A DNA stretch of 64,000 nt. It comes from Enterococcus sp. 9D6_DIV0238 (GTDB lineage: Bacteria; Bacillota; Bacilli; Lactobacillales; Enterococcaceae). Each line of letters starts with the position of its first letter. Within the stretch, counting starts at the first letter, position 1. The stretch is taken from positions 434,001 to 498,000 of the forward strand of contig NZ_CP147246.1 of assembly GCF_002174455.2 (NCBI RefSeq), in the 5' to 3' direction. Under the pieces are notes generated by a model. That model saw only the letters and a program-made list of their open reading frames with translations, did no database searches and was not told the DNA's origin. The position numbers and the translations under genes are program-made. Of the stretch, positions 38,163 through 47,300 are shown in pieces.

Positions 38163-39050
38163 TTAAATTGTATTTTTGATAAAATGATTGCCCTGAATCA
38201 ATTTTGTTTCAGCCTCTTCTTTTGAGGAGTTTGTCAATAACATCACGATAGCCAGTTTGACATTTTCATCCGCTTTGATGAAATAGTCAGCGGCTGTTTG
38301 ATAGTCGCAAGTTGTCGCTTCCATAATGATACGCTTAGCACGTTCCACTAATTTTTCATTTGTTGGTTTCACATCCACCATTAAGTTGTTATAAACTTTA
38401 CCAATTCCAATCATTGACACCGTCGATAACATATTTAAAATCAATTTTTGTGCTGTTCCAGATTTTAGACGTGTGGAACCTGTTAAAAATTCAGGCCCTG
38501 CATCAACTTCAATAGGAAAGTCAGCATAACGGCTGATTTCAGCATGTTTGTTGCAAGAAACCGAAACTGTTTTTGCACCAATAGAAGCCGCATACTCCAA
38601 TCCTCCAATTACATAAGGAGTACGGCCGCTAGCTGCAATTCCAACAACGACATCTTTATCAGTTAGTTGAATATCGATTAAATCTTCCTGTCCAAATTCC
38701 TTAGAATCTTCCGCACCTTCCACGGCAATCGTCATTGCCTTTTGCCCACCAGCGATCAAACCTTGCACCATTTCAGGATCTACACCAAATGTCGGCACAC
38801 ACTCTGCCGCATCCAATACACCCAAGCGGCCGCTTGTGCCCGCCCCCATATATATCAAACGTCCATCTTTTTTGAAAGCATCAATAATCACGTGAACAGC
38901 CGGTTCGATTTGCGGCAGTGCTTCACTAACTGCAATAGCTACCTTTTGATCTTCTTGATTCATTTTTATCAACGCTTCTTCTACAGTCATTTCATCTAAA
39001 TTCATTGTTTCTTGATTTCTGCGTTCTGTTGTCAGTTTTTCTAAATTCAT
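38163..39050 (-). CDS. murQ: N-acetylmuramic acid 6-phosphate etherase
   Basis: 295 residues. It cleaves the lactyl ether of MurNAc 6-phosphate to give GlcNAc 6-phosphate and lactate. The SIS motif [21 protein letters not shown] (about residues 70-90) with its catalytic Glu, and [22 protein letters not shown] are diagnostic; the C-terminal helical part ends with [16 protein letters not shown]. It is between mupG and murP, one base after mupG. Confidence 0.96.
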   Translation of the reverse strand: MNLEKLTTERRNQETMNLDEMTVEEALIKMNQEDQKVAIAVSEALPQIEPAVHVIIDAFKKDGRLIYMGAGTSGRLGVLDAAECVPTFGVDPEMVQGLIAGGQKAMTIAVEGAEDSKEFGQEDLIDIQLTDKDVVVGIAASGRTPYVIGGLEYAASIGAKTVSVSCNKHAEISRYADFPIEVDAGPEFLTGSTRLKSGTAQKLILNMLSTVSMIGIGKVYNNLMVDVKPTNEKLVERAKRIIMEATTCDYQTAADYFIKADENVKLAIVMLLTNSSKEEAETKLIQGNHFIKNTI

Positions 39051-39051
39051 C

Positions 39052-40122
39052 TTATAATGTCCCCTTATCTAACAGTTTAAATTTACGACCTGCGGCGATC
39101 CTTTTTATTAGCGCTTGATCTTCAGTAACTACTCGTGCCACCACATTGACCTTTTTATCTGCAGGCAATGTTTTTTTTGTCAATTGAATTTCACCCATAT
39201 AGCGGCCATATTCTGAATTATCGATGGTCACACTGCCCAATGATCGTACAATTGATTCTTCTGGTACGATCGTGTCTATTTTCTTAAAGCGAGCATCTGC
39301 ACTGCGAATCACATCTCTCGCGTCATCTTGGCGATTCACATGTTCTCCTAAAATCGATGAATAGTAGCGGCTGCCCATATCAATAACTTCCAAAAACAGT
39401 TCACCTTGGCTCAAATATAGCTCCAATTGCCGCATCGTACGTTTAGAAATCATTGGATCGCCAATATAGACACCATCAACTGCGAATCGCTCTTTCAATT
39501 CGATCATAGTCGCTAAAGGATGTTCATGACGATGTTTTTCTAAAGTTGGCAACCCCATGAACAAAGGACCACGCAATTGATCATCCCCTGGTGCAAAAGC
39601 AAAGACTTTAAAGCCTGATGCCTTCAACCATTCATTTTTTTCAGAGAAAAAAGAACTGCCTAAGCCAGTCTCTGGTCTCGGATAATAATTATGCCACGCT
39701 TCAAAATTTGAAAAATCGGCTTCATATCGTTTGAGCTCAGCAACATCTTTTGATGTAATCGTGCTGGCATTTAAGCCGACATCCATAACATGTGATACTT
39801 GAGCGATTTTTTGATTAGAAATCGCATAATCCATACGTAATCCAGTCACACCGATGGCAATAATTTCTTCCAAACGTTCAAAAGAAAAACCAGCGCGGTT
39901 TAAGGCTTCACCAGAGATATCGACCATTAGCTTCATTCCATTTTTAGAAGCAATCTCACCTAATACTCTTAGTCGTTGTGCGTACAATTCACTATTGTCT
40001 TCTGGAATATGCAAAGAAGTAAATATTCCTTTTACTCCAATGCGGCTCATTTCTTGTATATAAGTTTGCATCTCTTTTGTTAGGTCTTCACCAAGAAAAA
40101 CTGATATCCCATACATATCCAT
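39052..40122 (-). CDS. mupG: 6-phospho-N-acetylmuramidase MupG (DUF871 family)
   Basis: 356 residues of the DUF871 family: a TIM barrel ([75 protein letters not shown]) and a C-terminal beta-sandwich. In S. aureus MupG splits MurNAc6P-GlcNAc into its sugars, in the operon order mupG-murQ-murP-murR, the same as here. That is the basis for the call. It is the first gene of the unit, preceded by a palindrome matching an RpiR operator and a cre-like site. Confidence 0.9.
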   Translation of the reverse strand: MDMYGISVFLGEDLTKEMQTYIQEMSRIGVKGIFTSLHIPEDNSELYAQRLRVLGEIASKNGMKLMVDISGEALNRAGFSFERLEEIIAIGVTGLRMDYAISNQKIAQVSHVMDVGLNASTITSKDVAELKRYEADFSNFEAWHNYYPRPETGLGSSFFSEKNEWLKASGFKVFAFAPGDDQLRGPLFMGLPTLEKHRHEHPLATMIELKERFAVDGVYIGDPMISKRTMRQLELYLSQGELFLEVIDMGSRYYSSILGEHVNRQDDARDVIRSADARFKKIDTIVPEESIVRSLGSVTIDNSEYGRYMGEIQLTKKTLPADKKVNVVARVVTEDQALIKRIAAGRKFKLLDKGTL

Positions 40123-40130
40123 CTGCTCCT

Positions 40131-40149
40131 CTCTAACACGCTTTCATTA
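40131..40149 (-). promoter_or_regulatory. cre-like site upstream of mupG
   Basis: On the minus strand TAATGAAAGCGTGTTAGAG carries the TGNAARCG left half of the catabolite response element; the right half is weaker. Confidence 0.4.
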
Positions 40150-40157
40150 TAATTCTT

Positions 40158-40174
40158 TTGAAATAAAATTTCAA
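40158..40174. promoter_or_regulatory. Palindromic operator upstream of mupG
   Basis: TTGAAATAAAATTTCAA, seven-base arms with a 3-bp centre. A near copy lies at 40269-40283. Likely MurR site. Confidence 0.6.
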
Positions 40175-40223
40175 GTTAAATATTTATTTTGTTTTAAAAA
40201 CGGAATTTTTTTTCAAAGAACGC

Positions 40224-40263
40224 ATAAAAAAATAGAACAAACAACAGTGGATTGTCTGTTCTA
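40224..40263 (-). terminator. Terminator of the stand-alone EIIA gene
   Basis: On the minus strand TAGAACA with partial inner pairing matches TGTTCTA, followed by TTTTTTT. Confidence 0.75.
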
Positions 40264-40268
40264 CTTGA

Positions 40269-40283
40269 TGAAATAATATTTCA
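40269..40283. promoter_or_regulatory. Second palindrome of the MurR-like type
   Basis: TGAAATAATATTTCA, a perfect 7-1-7 palindrome about 110 bp from the one before mupG, immediately after the EIIA stop codon. Confidence 0.5.
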
Positions 40284-40287
40284 CTCT

Positions 40288-40779
40288 TTATGCCTTTGCA
40301 CTACCTACTATCTCTCCAGCAGTGACCTGTCCTGTCTTTGTTAGATCAAATTCTTTCACAGCATCCATATTGGTAATAACGACCACCATATCGGTTGCTT
40401 TACCAGCTGAAATGATTTTTTCTAGATCAACCGTCGCAATCAATGTTCCTGGTACAACCTTTGTTCCTTCCGTCACCTTGATAGAAAACGGTGCACCATT
40501 TAATTCTACTGTATCGATTCCCATATGCAGTAAAACTTCCAGTCCATTAGCCATTTTCATCCCAACTGCATGTTTCGTCTGAAATACGCTCAAAATTTTC
40601 CCTTCGATCGGTGCATAAATTTCTCCAGTTTCCGGAAGAACTGCAAAGCCATCACCCATCATTTTTTGTGAAAATACAGGATCATTTACTTCAGTGATAG
40701 GAATTACTTTCCCAGTTGCTACTGCATATAGTGTTTCATTTACTTGTGATGGTTCTTTCTTTTTTAAAAATCCAAACAT
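40288..40779 (-). CDS. crr: PTS glucose-type EIIA component, stand-alone
   Basis: 163 residues, cytosolic. The phosphorylated His is in LLHMGIDTV (about residue 85) with a second active-site His about residue 70 (FQTKHAVGMKM); GDGFAVLPETGEIYAPIEGK is typical. It takes phosphate from HPr and passes it to EIIB. The MurP subunit downstream lacks a EIIA, so this protein is the natural donor, though it could serve other glucose-family permeases too. It has its own terminator. Confidence 0.92.
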   Translation of the reverse strand: MFGFLKKKEPSQVNETLYAVATGKVIPITEVNDPVFSQKMMGDGFAVLPETGEIYAPIEGKILSVFQTKHAVGMKMANGLEVLLHMGIDTVELNGAPFSIKVTEGTKVVPGTLIATVDLEKIISAGKATDMVVVITNMDAVKEFDLTKTGQVTAGEIVGSAKA

Positions 40780-40889
40780 TATTTATTTTCCTCCAATTTT
40801 ATGAATAGTAATAGTATAGAAAATTCTTAAAGCAAATACAACCACCAATCGCTGGATTCTAATTTTTTCTAACGTCACATAATTGTTAG

Positions 40890-40918
40890 TTGGTTTTTTT
40901 CATTCAAAAAGGTATACT
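40890..40918 (+). promoter_or_regulatory. Promoter of uppP
   Basis: -35 TTGGTT, 17-bp spacer, -10 TATACT on the plus strand. Confidence 0.7.
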
Positions 40919-40959
40919 ATTAGTGATTTTATTATTTTTACATTGAAAGGATTGAACCT

Positions 40960-41790
40960 ATGCTTTTATCAAATTTATGGAAAGCAATTTTTTTAGGGAT
41001 TATTGAAGGAGTTACCGAGTGGTTGCCGATCAGTAGTACCGGTCACCTGATCCTAGTTGATGAATTTATTAAGATGAATCTTAGCGCTGATTTTATGGAA
41101 ATGTTCAATGTCGTGATCCAACTAGGAGCGATCATGGCCGTTGTCGTTCTTTATTTTCATAAGTTAAACCCCTTCTCTCCTCAAAAAGATGAGAATGAAA
41201 AGCGAGATACTTGGCTCTTATGGACAAAAGTCCTTGTGGCTACTGTACCAGCTGGAATCATTGGTATTTTGCTAGATGATTGGCTGGAAGCGAAATTTCA
41301 CAATTTCTTTACTGTTTCTCTTATGTTGATCATTTATGGTGTTGCTTTCATCATTATCGAGAAAAGAAACAAAACACGCGAACCAAAATGCAGCGATCTG
41401 AACAGTTTCACTTACAAAGCTGCCGCAATCGTTGGTTTTTTCCAAGTTTTATCATTAATTCCTGGAACTTCACGCTCAGGTGCAACTATCTTAGGTGCGA
41501 TTCTAATTGGCGCTTCGCGATTCGTTGCAACCGAGTTTTCATTTTTCATGGGAATTCCTGTCATGTTTGGTGCTAGTTTCTTGAAAATCATCAAATTTAT
41601 TGCAAAAGGCAACTCATTCAGTTTTAATGAGACTGTTGTTTTATTAACAGGTTCTATCGTTGCTTTTGTCGTTTCGATCATCGTGATCAAGTTCTTATTG
41701 AACTACTTGAAACGTAATGACTTTACCATTTTTGGTTGGTACCGAATTATTTTAGGTGTTCTACTAATTAGCTATTGGCTATTTTCTTGA
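40960..41790 (+). CDS. uppP: Undecaprenyl-diphosphate phosphatase (BacA/UppP)
   Basis: 276 residues, eight membrane helices. It removes a phosphate from undecaprenyl diphosphate so that the cell-wall lipid carrier can be reused, and gives bacitracin resistance. Signatures: [19 protein letters not shown] near the N-terminus and the catalytic [15 protein letters not shown]. The length is normal for the family. It is monocistronic, behind a good promoter and followed by hairpins. Confidence 0.96.
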   Translation: MLLSNLWKAIFLGIIEGVTEWLPISSTGHLILVDEFIKMNLSADFMEMFNVVIQLGAIMAVVVLYFHKLNPFSPQKDENEKRDTWLLWTKVLVATVPAGIIGILLDDWLEAKFHNFFTVSLMLIIYGVAFIIIEKRNKTREPKCSDLNSFTYKAAAIVGFFQVLSLIPGTSRSGATILGAILIGASRFVATEFSFFMGIPVMFGASFLKIIKFIAKGNSFSFNETVVLLTGSIVAFVVSIIVIKFLLNYLKRNDFTIFGWYRIILGVLLISYWLFS

Positions 41791-41873
41791 TTATTCATAC
41801 TGTACAGGTAGCTAACGTAATTGAAGTACAGCATAATAGCTACTTTTGCTTCCAATATCTATTTGCTTTTAAA

Positions 41874-41921
41874 GAGACTAAGTTGTAACTCTTAGAGTTA
41901 TTTCTTAGTCCTATTTTTTGT
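41874..41921 (+). terminator. Terminator in the uppP-ATPase gap
   Basis: GACTAAG and an inner AACTC/GAGTT pair with CTTAGTC, followed by TATTTTTTG. A weaker GTAGCTA/TAGCTAC hairpin lies about 50 bp upstream. Confidence 0.7.
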
Positions 41922-41930
41922 TACTTAAAA

Positions 41931-41945
41931 TGATAATGATTATCA
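41931..41945. promoter_or_regulatory. Fur box (perfect 7-1-7)
   Basis: TGATAATGATTATCA equals the Bacillus Fur box TGATAATNATTATCA in every defined position. It lies about 145 bp upstream of the P-type ATPase start. Confidence 0.8.
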
Positions 41946-42012
41946 CTCTTAATTAGAATTAATATATTTAAAAAATAAGGTAAAACCCTAATAAAAATAG
42001 GTTTTCCCTAAA

Positions 42013-42027
42013 TGATAATCACTATCA
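42013..42027. promoter_or_regulatory. Second Fur box, one mismatch
   Basis: TGATAATCACTATCA, inside a longer TGATAAT..ATCATTCTCATT stretch, about 60 bp before the ATPase start. Another partial half-site follows near 42050. Confidence 0.7.
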
Positions 42028-42088
42028 TTCTCATTTAGAATATTTTATTATCAATTAGAATCAGTTTATGTTATGCTCTTATTGAGGA

Positions 42089-44032
42089 GTGATGAAAATG
42101 AAACTTTCAAAAGAAAAAAAAGCAATTCTATCTACTATTTTATGTCTTATTTTTATGATTGCAGGTTTTATGTTAGAAAAATCAGGTACTACTTTTTATC
42201 CGATCATTTTTATTTTAGCTATTGTTTTCGGTGGATTTAAACAAACAAAAGAGGGCTTGATCAGCACTTTTGAAGACAAACATTTGAATGTAGATTTATT
42301 GATGGCCTTAGCTGCTATTGGTGCTTGTATCATTGGAAATTGGTTTGAAGGAGCAATGTTGACGTTTATCTTTTGTCTGAGCGGTGCCCTTGAAGAATAC
42401 ACGACAAACAAAAGTAAAAAAGAAATTGCCAGCCTGATGAATTTACAGCCAGAGACTGCTTTACTATTTGATAATGGAAAAACAACAGAAGTATCTGTCG
42501 ATACATTAGAAATCGGAGATACATTACTCGTTCCAAAAGGTTCAAGTATTCCGATCGATGGTCAATTAGCTGCCGGAACATCTACCATTGACGAAGCGGC
42601 GATCACAGGAGAATCTGTACCTGTTGAAAAAAGTGCCTCAGATTTATTATTTGGAGGAACGATCAACCTTGGTGAAGCTTTTACAATGACGGTTACAAAA
42701 AATAGTGAAGATACTCTATTTGCCAAAATCATTCGATTGGTCGATGAAGCACAAAATACCCCTTCACAAACAGCAAGCTTTATTGAAAAATTGGAAAACA
42801 CTTATGTAAAAATTGTATTGATCACTATTCCTCTAATGATTTTGATTCCTTATTTCTTTTTGGGCTGGTCTTGGAACGAAAGCTTTTATCGTGGAATGGT
42901 ATTACTCGTTGTCGCTTCCCCTTGTGCATTGGTTGCTTCAGCAACACCTGCCACTTTGGCTGCCATCTCAAATGGTGCTAGAAATGGCGTCCTATTCAAG
43001 GGCGGTGTCTATTTAGAGAACTTAGCAGCATTAAAAGCAGTTGCTTTTGATAAAACTGGAACTCTGACAAAAGGAAAACCTATTGTAACAGATGCTATAT
43101 TTCTGAGTGACAAACAAAAAGCAGTCGATATTTTAGTCGCAATGGAGCGCCACTCTACTCATCCGCTTGCACAAGCAGTGATCGACCGTTTTGATGAAGA
43201 AAGCACCACTCATTATGAACAACTTGATGTCAAAAACGTTGTAGGTTTCGGAATGGAAACTACAATCAATTCTACAGTCTGGCGATTAGGGAAAATTTCT
43301 TTTGCGGATACTTCTTCAATCACATCAGATATTTTAGAGCAAATTGAACAACTACAAGCAGATGGTAAAACAGTCATCTATCTCTTTGAAGGGGAAACGA
43401 TCGTTGCCTACCTTGGATTGTTAGATGTTCCAAAACCAGAAGCAAAATCGATCATTACTTATTTTAAACAAGTCGGTGTTCATACGACGATGATCACTGG
43501 AGATCAAGAAAGAACTGCTGCTGCAGTTGCAAATGAACTAGAAATCGATGAAATTCATGCAAACTGTTTACCAGAAGATAAGACGATTCTTATCAAACAA
43601 CAAAAAGAACGTTACGGTGTTAATGCAATGGTTGGGGATGGCATCAACGATGCTCCCGCTTTAGCTAATGCAGCGATCGGTGTTGCAATGGGCGGCGGAA
43701 CGGATATTGCAATGGATGTTGCAGATGTCGTTTTGATGCAAAATGATTTAGAAAAACTACAGATGAGTCATTTGCTTTCAAAAAAATTAAAACGAATCGT
43801 CATGCAAAATATACTATTTTCAGCCTTTGTCATTTGTCTTTTAGTTCTTTCAAATTTTTTCCAAATCATCAGCCTTCCTTTAGGAGTGATCGGTCATGAA
43901 GGAAGCACGATCTTGGTAATTTTAAATGGTTTGAGGTTACTTAAGACGATTCCGATCGAGCACGTAAAGACCAAAGCACAAACACCATTAAAGCCACTAA
44001 ATTCATATAGTCGTAGTGAATCAAGTATTTAA
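42089..44032 (+). CDS. P1B-4-type heavy-metal ATPase, probable iron (or cobalt/zinc) exporter
   Basis: 647 residues, no N-terminal metal-binding domain. TGES is at about 173-176, SPC in the sixth helix at about 277-279 (instead of CPC), the phosphorylated Asp in DKTGTL at about 321, HP in ERHSTHPLAQ, and GDGINDAPAL. The HEGST motif in the last helices (about 603-607) together with SPC defines the P1B-4 group, whose members PfeT and FrvA export Fe(II) and CtpD/CoaT export Co. Two Fur boxes upstream favour iron. The start is GTG after GAGGA. The 16 residues at the C-terminus are an unremarkable tail. Confidence 0.9.
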   Translation: MMKMKLSKEKKAILSTILCLIFMIAGFMLEKSGTTFYPIIFILAIVFGGFKQTKEGLISTFEDKHLNVDLLMALAAIGACIIGNWFEGAMLTFIFCLSGALEEYTTNKSKKEIASLMNLQPETALLFDNGKTTEVSVDTLEIGDTLLVPKGSSIPIDGQLAAGTSTIDEAAITGESVPVEKSASDLLFGGTINLGEAFTMTVTKNSEDTLFAKIIRLVDEAQNTPSQTASFIEKLENTYVKIVLITIPLMILIPYFFLGWSWNESFYRGMVLLVVASPCALVASATPATLAAISNGARNGVLFKGGVYLENLAALKAVAFDKTGTLTKGKPIVTDAIFLSDKQKAVDILVAMERHSTHPLAQAVIDRFDEESTTHYEQLDVKNVVGFGMETTINSTVWRLGKISFADTSSITSDILEQIEQLQADGKTVIYLFEGETIVAYLGLLDVPKPEAKSIITYFKQVGVHTTMITGDQERTAAAVANELEIDEIHANCLPEDKTILIKQQKERYGVNAMVGDGINDAPALANAAIGVAMGGGTDIAMDVADVVLMQNDLEKLQMSHLLSKKLKRIVMQNILFSAFVICLLVLSNFFQIISLPLGVIGHEGSTILVILNGLRLLKTIPIEHVKTKAQTPLKPLNSYSRSESSI

Positions 44033-44035
44033 AAT

Positions 44036-44083
44036 AGACAAAAAAGGAGACGCTCATTGCTGGATGAGTATCTCCTTTTTTAT
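44036..44083. terminator. Bidirectional terminator after the ATPase gene
   Basis: AAAAAAGGAGA and GCTCAT pair with ATGAGT and TCTCCTTTTTT around TGCTGG. Confidence 0.88.
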
Positions 44084-44100
44084 CTACCTCTAATAACTCC

Positions 44101-44739
44101 TTACTCCCATTCTTCAAGAAATTCTTTAAGAAATTTTTCCAAAAATTCTTGTCGCTGCTTTCCTATTTTTTTGGCATAGGGCGTATTTAAACGATCGTTC
44201 AATAGTAGAATTTTTTCATAAAAATGATTGATGACTGTACTTTCTTCCCTGTACTCTGATTTATTTTGTAATAATCTTGGCTTAATAGCAGAGTCATAAA
44301 TTTTATTTCCTTTGTGCCCACCATAATAAATAGTTCGGATGATCCCGATCGCTCCCATTGCATCCAGCCGATCAGCATCTTGAACGATTTGTCCTTCTAT
44401 ACTTAATTCCGTTTTCTTTCCTTCAAATTCCTGACTGAATGAAAGGTTTTTAATGATGTAAAGGATATGCTCGATCTTCTCAACAGGAACACCATTCACT
44501 TGCAAAACTTCTTTAATCTCTTGATATGCTTTTTCCTGATCCTCAACAAGCTTTTCATCTGCAACATCATGAAGATATGCTGCAGCTACTACGACAAATT
44601 CATCACACGCTTGTGTTTGTATGATTTTTTGTGCATTTCGGACGACACGCTCTATATGGTCCATGCCATGACCACTTTGATCCTCTCTCAATTTTGATCG
44701 AACAAACGCTTTGAGCACATCTATTGTCTGCATATCCAT
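44101..44739 (-). CDS. HD domain phosphohydrolase (YedJ-like)
   Basis: A 212-residue cytosolic protein. The metal-binding HD superfamily residues are visible in SGHGMDHIERVVRNA (His about 24), AYLHDVADEKL (HD about 57) and QDADRLDAMGAIGIIRT (Asp about 120). Relatives are uncharacterised nucleotide or phosphate hydrolases. AGGAGG lies just before the ATG. It is followed downstream by the ATPase terminator and its neighbours are unrelated phosphate genes on the same strand. Confidence 0.85.
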   Translation of the reverse strand: MDMQTIDVLKAFVRSKLREDQSGHGMDHIERVVRNAQKIIQTQACDEFVVVAAAYLHDVADEKLVEDQEKAYQEIKEVLQVNGVPVEKIEHILYIIKNLSFSQEFEGKKTELSIEGQIVQDADRLDAMGAIGIIRTIYYGGHKGNKIYDSAIKPRLLQNKSEYREESTVINHFYEKILLLNDRLNTPYAKKIGKQRQEFLEKFLKEFLEEWE

Positions 44740-44812
44740 CTAACATCCTCCTAATCGCTCGAAAAAAGGCTGAAACAAATTCGATTTATTCCAACCTAAC
44801 ACTGTATTTCAT

Positions 44813-45436
44813 TTAACTATTCTTTATGACTAACCCGCCAATAACATCTACGACTGATTCACTTGCATTCAGTAAATCTTCCAATTGATCATAAACGTTT
44901 TTCCAGCGAATGACTTCAATCGGATTTTCTTCATTTGTAAATAAATCTTTCAGGGATTCACTGTAAAGCCTATCAGCTTTGCCTTCGATCTCACTGACTT
45001 CATCCATCATCGTCCGTAATGTTTTAGAATTTTTGAACTTTGCAAACTCTTTTGTCGCCGTTAAAACCCCTGCTGTAGCTTCTAAAGCATAGGTAATAAA
45101 TACCATTGCATTTTCTTTCAGTTCCTTAACGACTAAACTGCTCAATAAATAAGCAATACTATTGATTGTATCCAGCACATCATCTAGTCGTTCTGTGATT
45201 TCAACAATGTCTTCCCGATCGATAGGTGTGATGAAAGAGACATATAATTCACTTAAAATTTGTTTAACGATTTGATCGCCTTCGCGTTCCAGATCATGGA
45301 TTTTTATTGCTTCTTTTTCTAAATAATCCAAAGAATAATTAATCGCGATCATTTCTAAGATCTCTGCTGCCTGATGGGCATTTCTCGCCAGATGCTCCAA
45401 CTCTCCAAAATAGTCAAATTGTTTCTTTCTTGCCAT
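44813..45436 (-). CDS. DUF47 family protein (PhoU-like), phosphate-transport regulator
   Basis: A 207-residue, mostly alpha-helical protein of the DUF47 family, distantly related to PhoU. Helices with ARNAHQAAEILEMIA, IHDLEREGDQIVKQIL and TERLDDVLDTINSIAYL carry the E/D metal ligands typical of PhoU folds. It is co-directional with the Pit transporter 64 bp upstream, and such pairs occur widely. It presumably tunes Pit activity; this is inferred from context. Confidence 0.9.
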   Translation of the reverse strand: MARKKQFDYFGELEHLARNAHQAAEILEMIAINYSLDYLEKEAIKIHDLEREGDQIVKQILSELYVSFITPIDREDIVEITERLDDVLDTINSIAYLLSSLVVKELKENAMVFITYALEATAGVLTATKEFAKFKNSKTLRTMMDEVSEIEGKADRLYSESLKDLFTNEENPIEVIRWKNVYDQLEDLLNASESVVDVIGGLVIKNS

Positions 45437-45500
45437 TTTACTCTCTCCCTTAGCTTAACTCTCTATCGTTATTGGTTTTGTTTTCTATTTTTATGCTCGA

Positions 45501-46535
45501 TCAAAATAGGGCTACAAACAACTTAGCCATGATAAAAGCAATCAGACCACAACCTGGAAATGTTAAAACCCAGGCAATCAGCATTTCTTTTACAATACGC
45601 CAATCTACACTTGACACGCGTTTTGAAGCACCTACCCCCATGATCGCAGTCGTCTTTGTATGTGTCGTAGACACTGGAATACCAGCAATTGAAGCAGCAA
45701 ATAAGCATACTGCCGTACTTAAATCAGCAGCAAAGCCTTGATAACGTTCTAATTTTACCATATCCATTCCAACGGACTTGATGATACGCATACCACCAAC
45801 TGAAGTTCCTACTCCCATCGTTACAGAACATAAGACCATGACCCAAATAGGAATAATGAAACCCGCTCCAGATTTTTCAGCAAGATTATTATAATATAAT
45901 CCAAGCATAAAAACCCCCATAAATTTTTGACCATCTTGAGCACCATGCAAAAAAGCGTTAGCTCCAGCACCAAATGCCTGACCATAGGTGAAAACTTTAT
46001 CCGCTGTTCTTCTGGCAACACCTCTGAAAAGGATTACAATCAACTTCGTTACGATAAAACCGCCACCAAAGCCCATAACGGTTGAAACCACTAATCCAAC
46101 CAATACTTTTGTCCATTCAGACCCGTTAACCGCTCCAATACCACCTAAAGCCATTGCAGAACCAGTCAAGCCCGCGATCAAAGCATGGCTTTCACTTGTT
46201 GGTATACCAAAATACCAAGCCGCAACCGACCAAACAACGATTGAAAATAAAGAGGCTGCTAATGCTACCTGAGAAGCATTTCCCTGTGCATCAAAACTGA
46301 CGATATTACTAATTGTTTCCGCTACCTGAGCGTTGAAATACGTCATAACTAATGCACCTAAAAAATTCATTACTACTGCCATCCAAATCGCTACATTTGG
46401 CTTCAACACACGGGTCGAGACAGCGGTTGCAATTGCATTCGGCGCATCTGTCCAACCATTAACAAAGATAACTCCCATCACTAGCGTAACCGTAATCACT
46501 AAAGCAATATTCACTATGACACCCCACCATTTCAT
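45501..46535 (-). CDS. pit: Inorganic phosphate transporter, Pit family
   Basis: 344 residues with about ten membrane helices and the duplicated Pit signatures: NGWTDAPNAIATAVSTRVL near the N-terminus and ASIAGIPVSTTHTKTTAIMGVG near the C-terminus, with GIPTSESHALIAGLTGSA between. It takes up phosphate (usually as a metal-phosphate) with protons. It forms a unit with the DUF47 gene. A hydrophobic first segment starts right after the ATG, and a GAAAAATG-type start leaves no strong Shine-Dalgarno site. Confidence 0.94.
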   Translation of the reverse strand: MKWWGVIVNIALVITVTLVMGVIFVNGWTDAPNAIATAVSTRVLKPNVAIWMAVVMNFLGALVMTYFNAQVAETISNIVSFDAQGNASQVALAASLFSIVVWSVAAWYFGIPTSESHALIAGLTGSAMALGGIGAVNGSEWTKVLVGLVVSTVMGFGGGFIVTKLIVILFRGVARRTADKVFTYGQAFGAGANAFLHGAQDGQKFMGVFMLGLYYNNLAEKSGAGFIIPIWVMVLCSVTMGVGTSVGGMRIIKSVGMDMVKLERYQGFAADLSTAVCLFAASIAGIPVSTTHTKTTAIMGVGASKRVSSVDWRIVKEMLIAWVLTFPGCGLIAFIMAKLFVALF

Positions 46536-46655
46536 TTTTCATCTGTAATAATATCATATAATTTGTTAAAAGTATCCATTTTTTCATATATGCTCTGTTT
46601 TATCCCTACAAATACATTAAATTTACTGTTAAGGAAAAAAACTTGTCATCTTTTA

Positions 46656-46684
46656 TTGCAATGACAGTTTGGATTAGGTATAAT
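46656..46684 (+). promoter_or_regulatory. Promoter of rpsT
   Basis: -35 TTGCAA, 17-bp spacer, -10 TATAAT on the plus strand, about 60 bp before the start codon. Confidence 0.85.
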
Positions 46685-46748
46685 GATTAGTGTTGAATTA
46701 CATATGGATATTCCTGTGTAAGACCTTATTTTATCGGAGGTGAAAGAA

Positions 46749-47003
46749 ATGCCAAATATTGAATCTGCAATTAAACGTGTACGTACTAACGCAAACGCGA
46801 ATGCTCAAAATTCATCTCAAAAGAATTCTATGCGTACAGCAATCAAGAAATTTGAAGATGCTGTAGCTACAGGTGCTGATAACGCGGATGAGCTATATAA
46901 AGAAGCTGCTAGAGCTGTGGACATGGCTGAATCAAAAGGATTGATCCATAAAAACAAAGCGAGCCGCGACAAATCTCGTCTAAGCAAAAAATTAGCAAAA
47001 TAA
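46749..47003 (+). CDS. rpsT: 30S ribosomal protein S20
   Basis: 84 residues: [20 protein letters not shown], then [14 protein letters not shown] and a basic C-terminus [22 protein letters not shown], the family pattern. It binds 16S rRNA early in 30S assembly. The ATG at 46749 is chosen over a GTG nine bases upstream because CGGAGGTG sits at the proper distance. Its own promoter and terminator make it monocistronic; it faces the holA-comE cluster. Confidence 0.97.
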   Translation: MPNIESAIKRVRTNANANAQNSSQKNSMRTAIKKFEDAVATGADNADELYKEAARAVDMAESKGLIHKNKASRDKSRLSKKLAK

Positions 47004-47012
47004 TGAATTTGC

Positions 47013-47043
47013 AGAAGCTGCCATATGGTCAGCTTCTTTTTTT
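47013..47043 (+). terminator. Terminator of rpsT
   Basis: GAAGCTG pairs with CAGCTTC, followed by TTTTTTTT. A second perfect 9-bp hairpin (AGAGTGCGA/TCGCACTCT) is 20 bp further on. The rest of the gap to 47300 shows nothing gene-like. Confidence 0.88.
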
Positions 47044-47300
47044 GCACCAAAAGAGTGCGAAAAAAAACGAAGAAATCCATTTTGTCTCGCACTCTAAAAC
47101 GTAATAAATGATGGGTAAAAATCAGATTCTTCTACAATTCTCTAAAAATAAAAGCATATTGTACTATTTTCATACCGATTGAAGCCTAATCGACTTTTGT
47201 CTCTGCTTAGATAGATATCAATTTGGATCAAAGAAAAACATTCCAACATCGAAGATCGGCTTCAAAATACTGTATCTCATTTAAAATTCATGCATTGATT

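Noticed and set aside
47044..47300. Gene or small RNA in the rpsT-SnoaL gap
   Set aside because: One clear hairpin (AGAGTGCGA/TCGCACTCT) is present, but it can be a second terminator; no promoter-plus-terminator pair or reading frame with a ribosome site was found.
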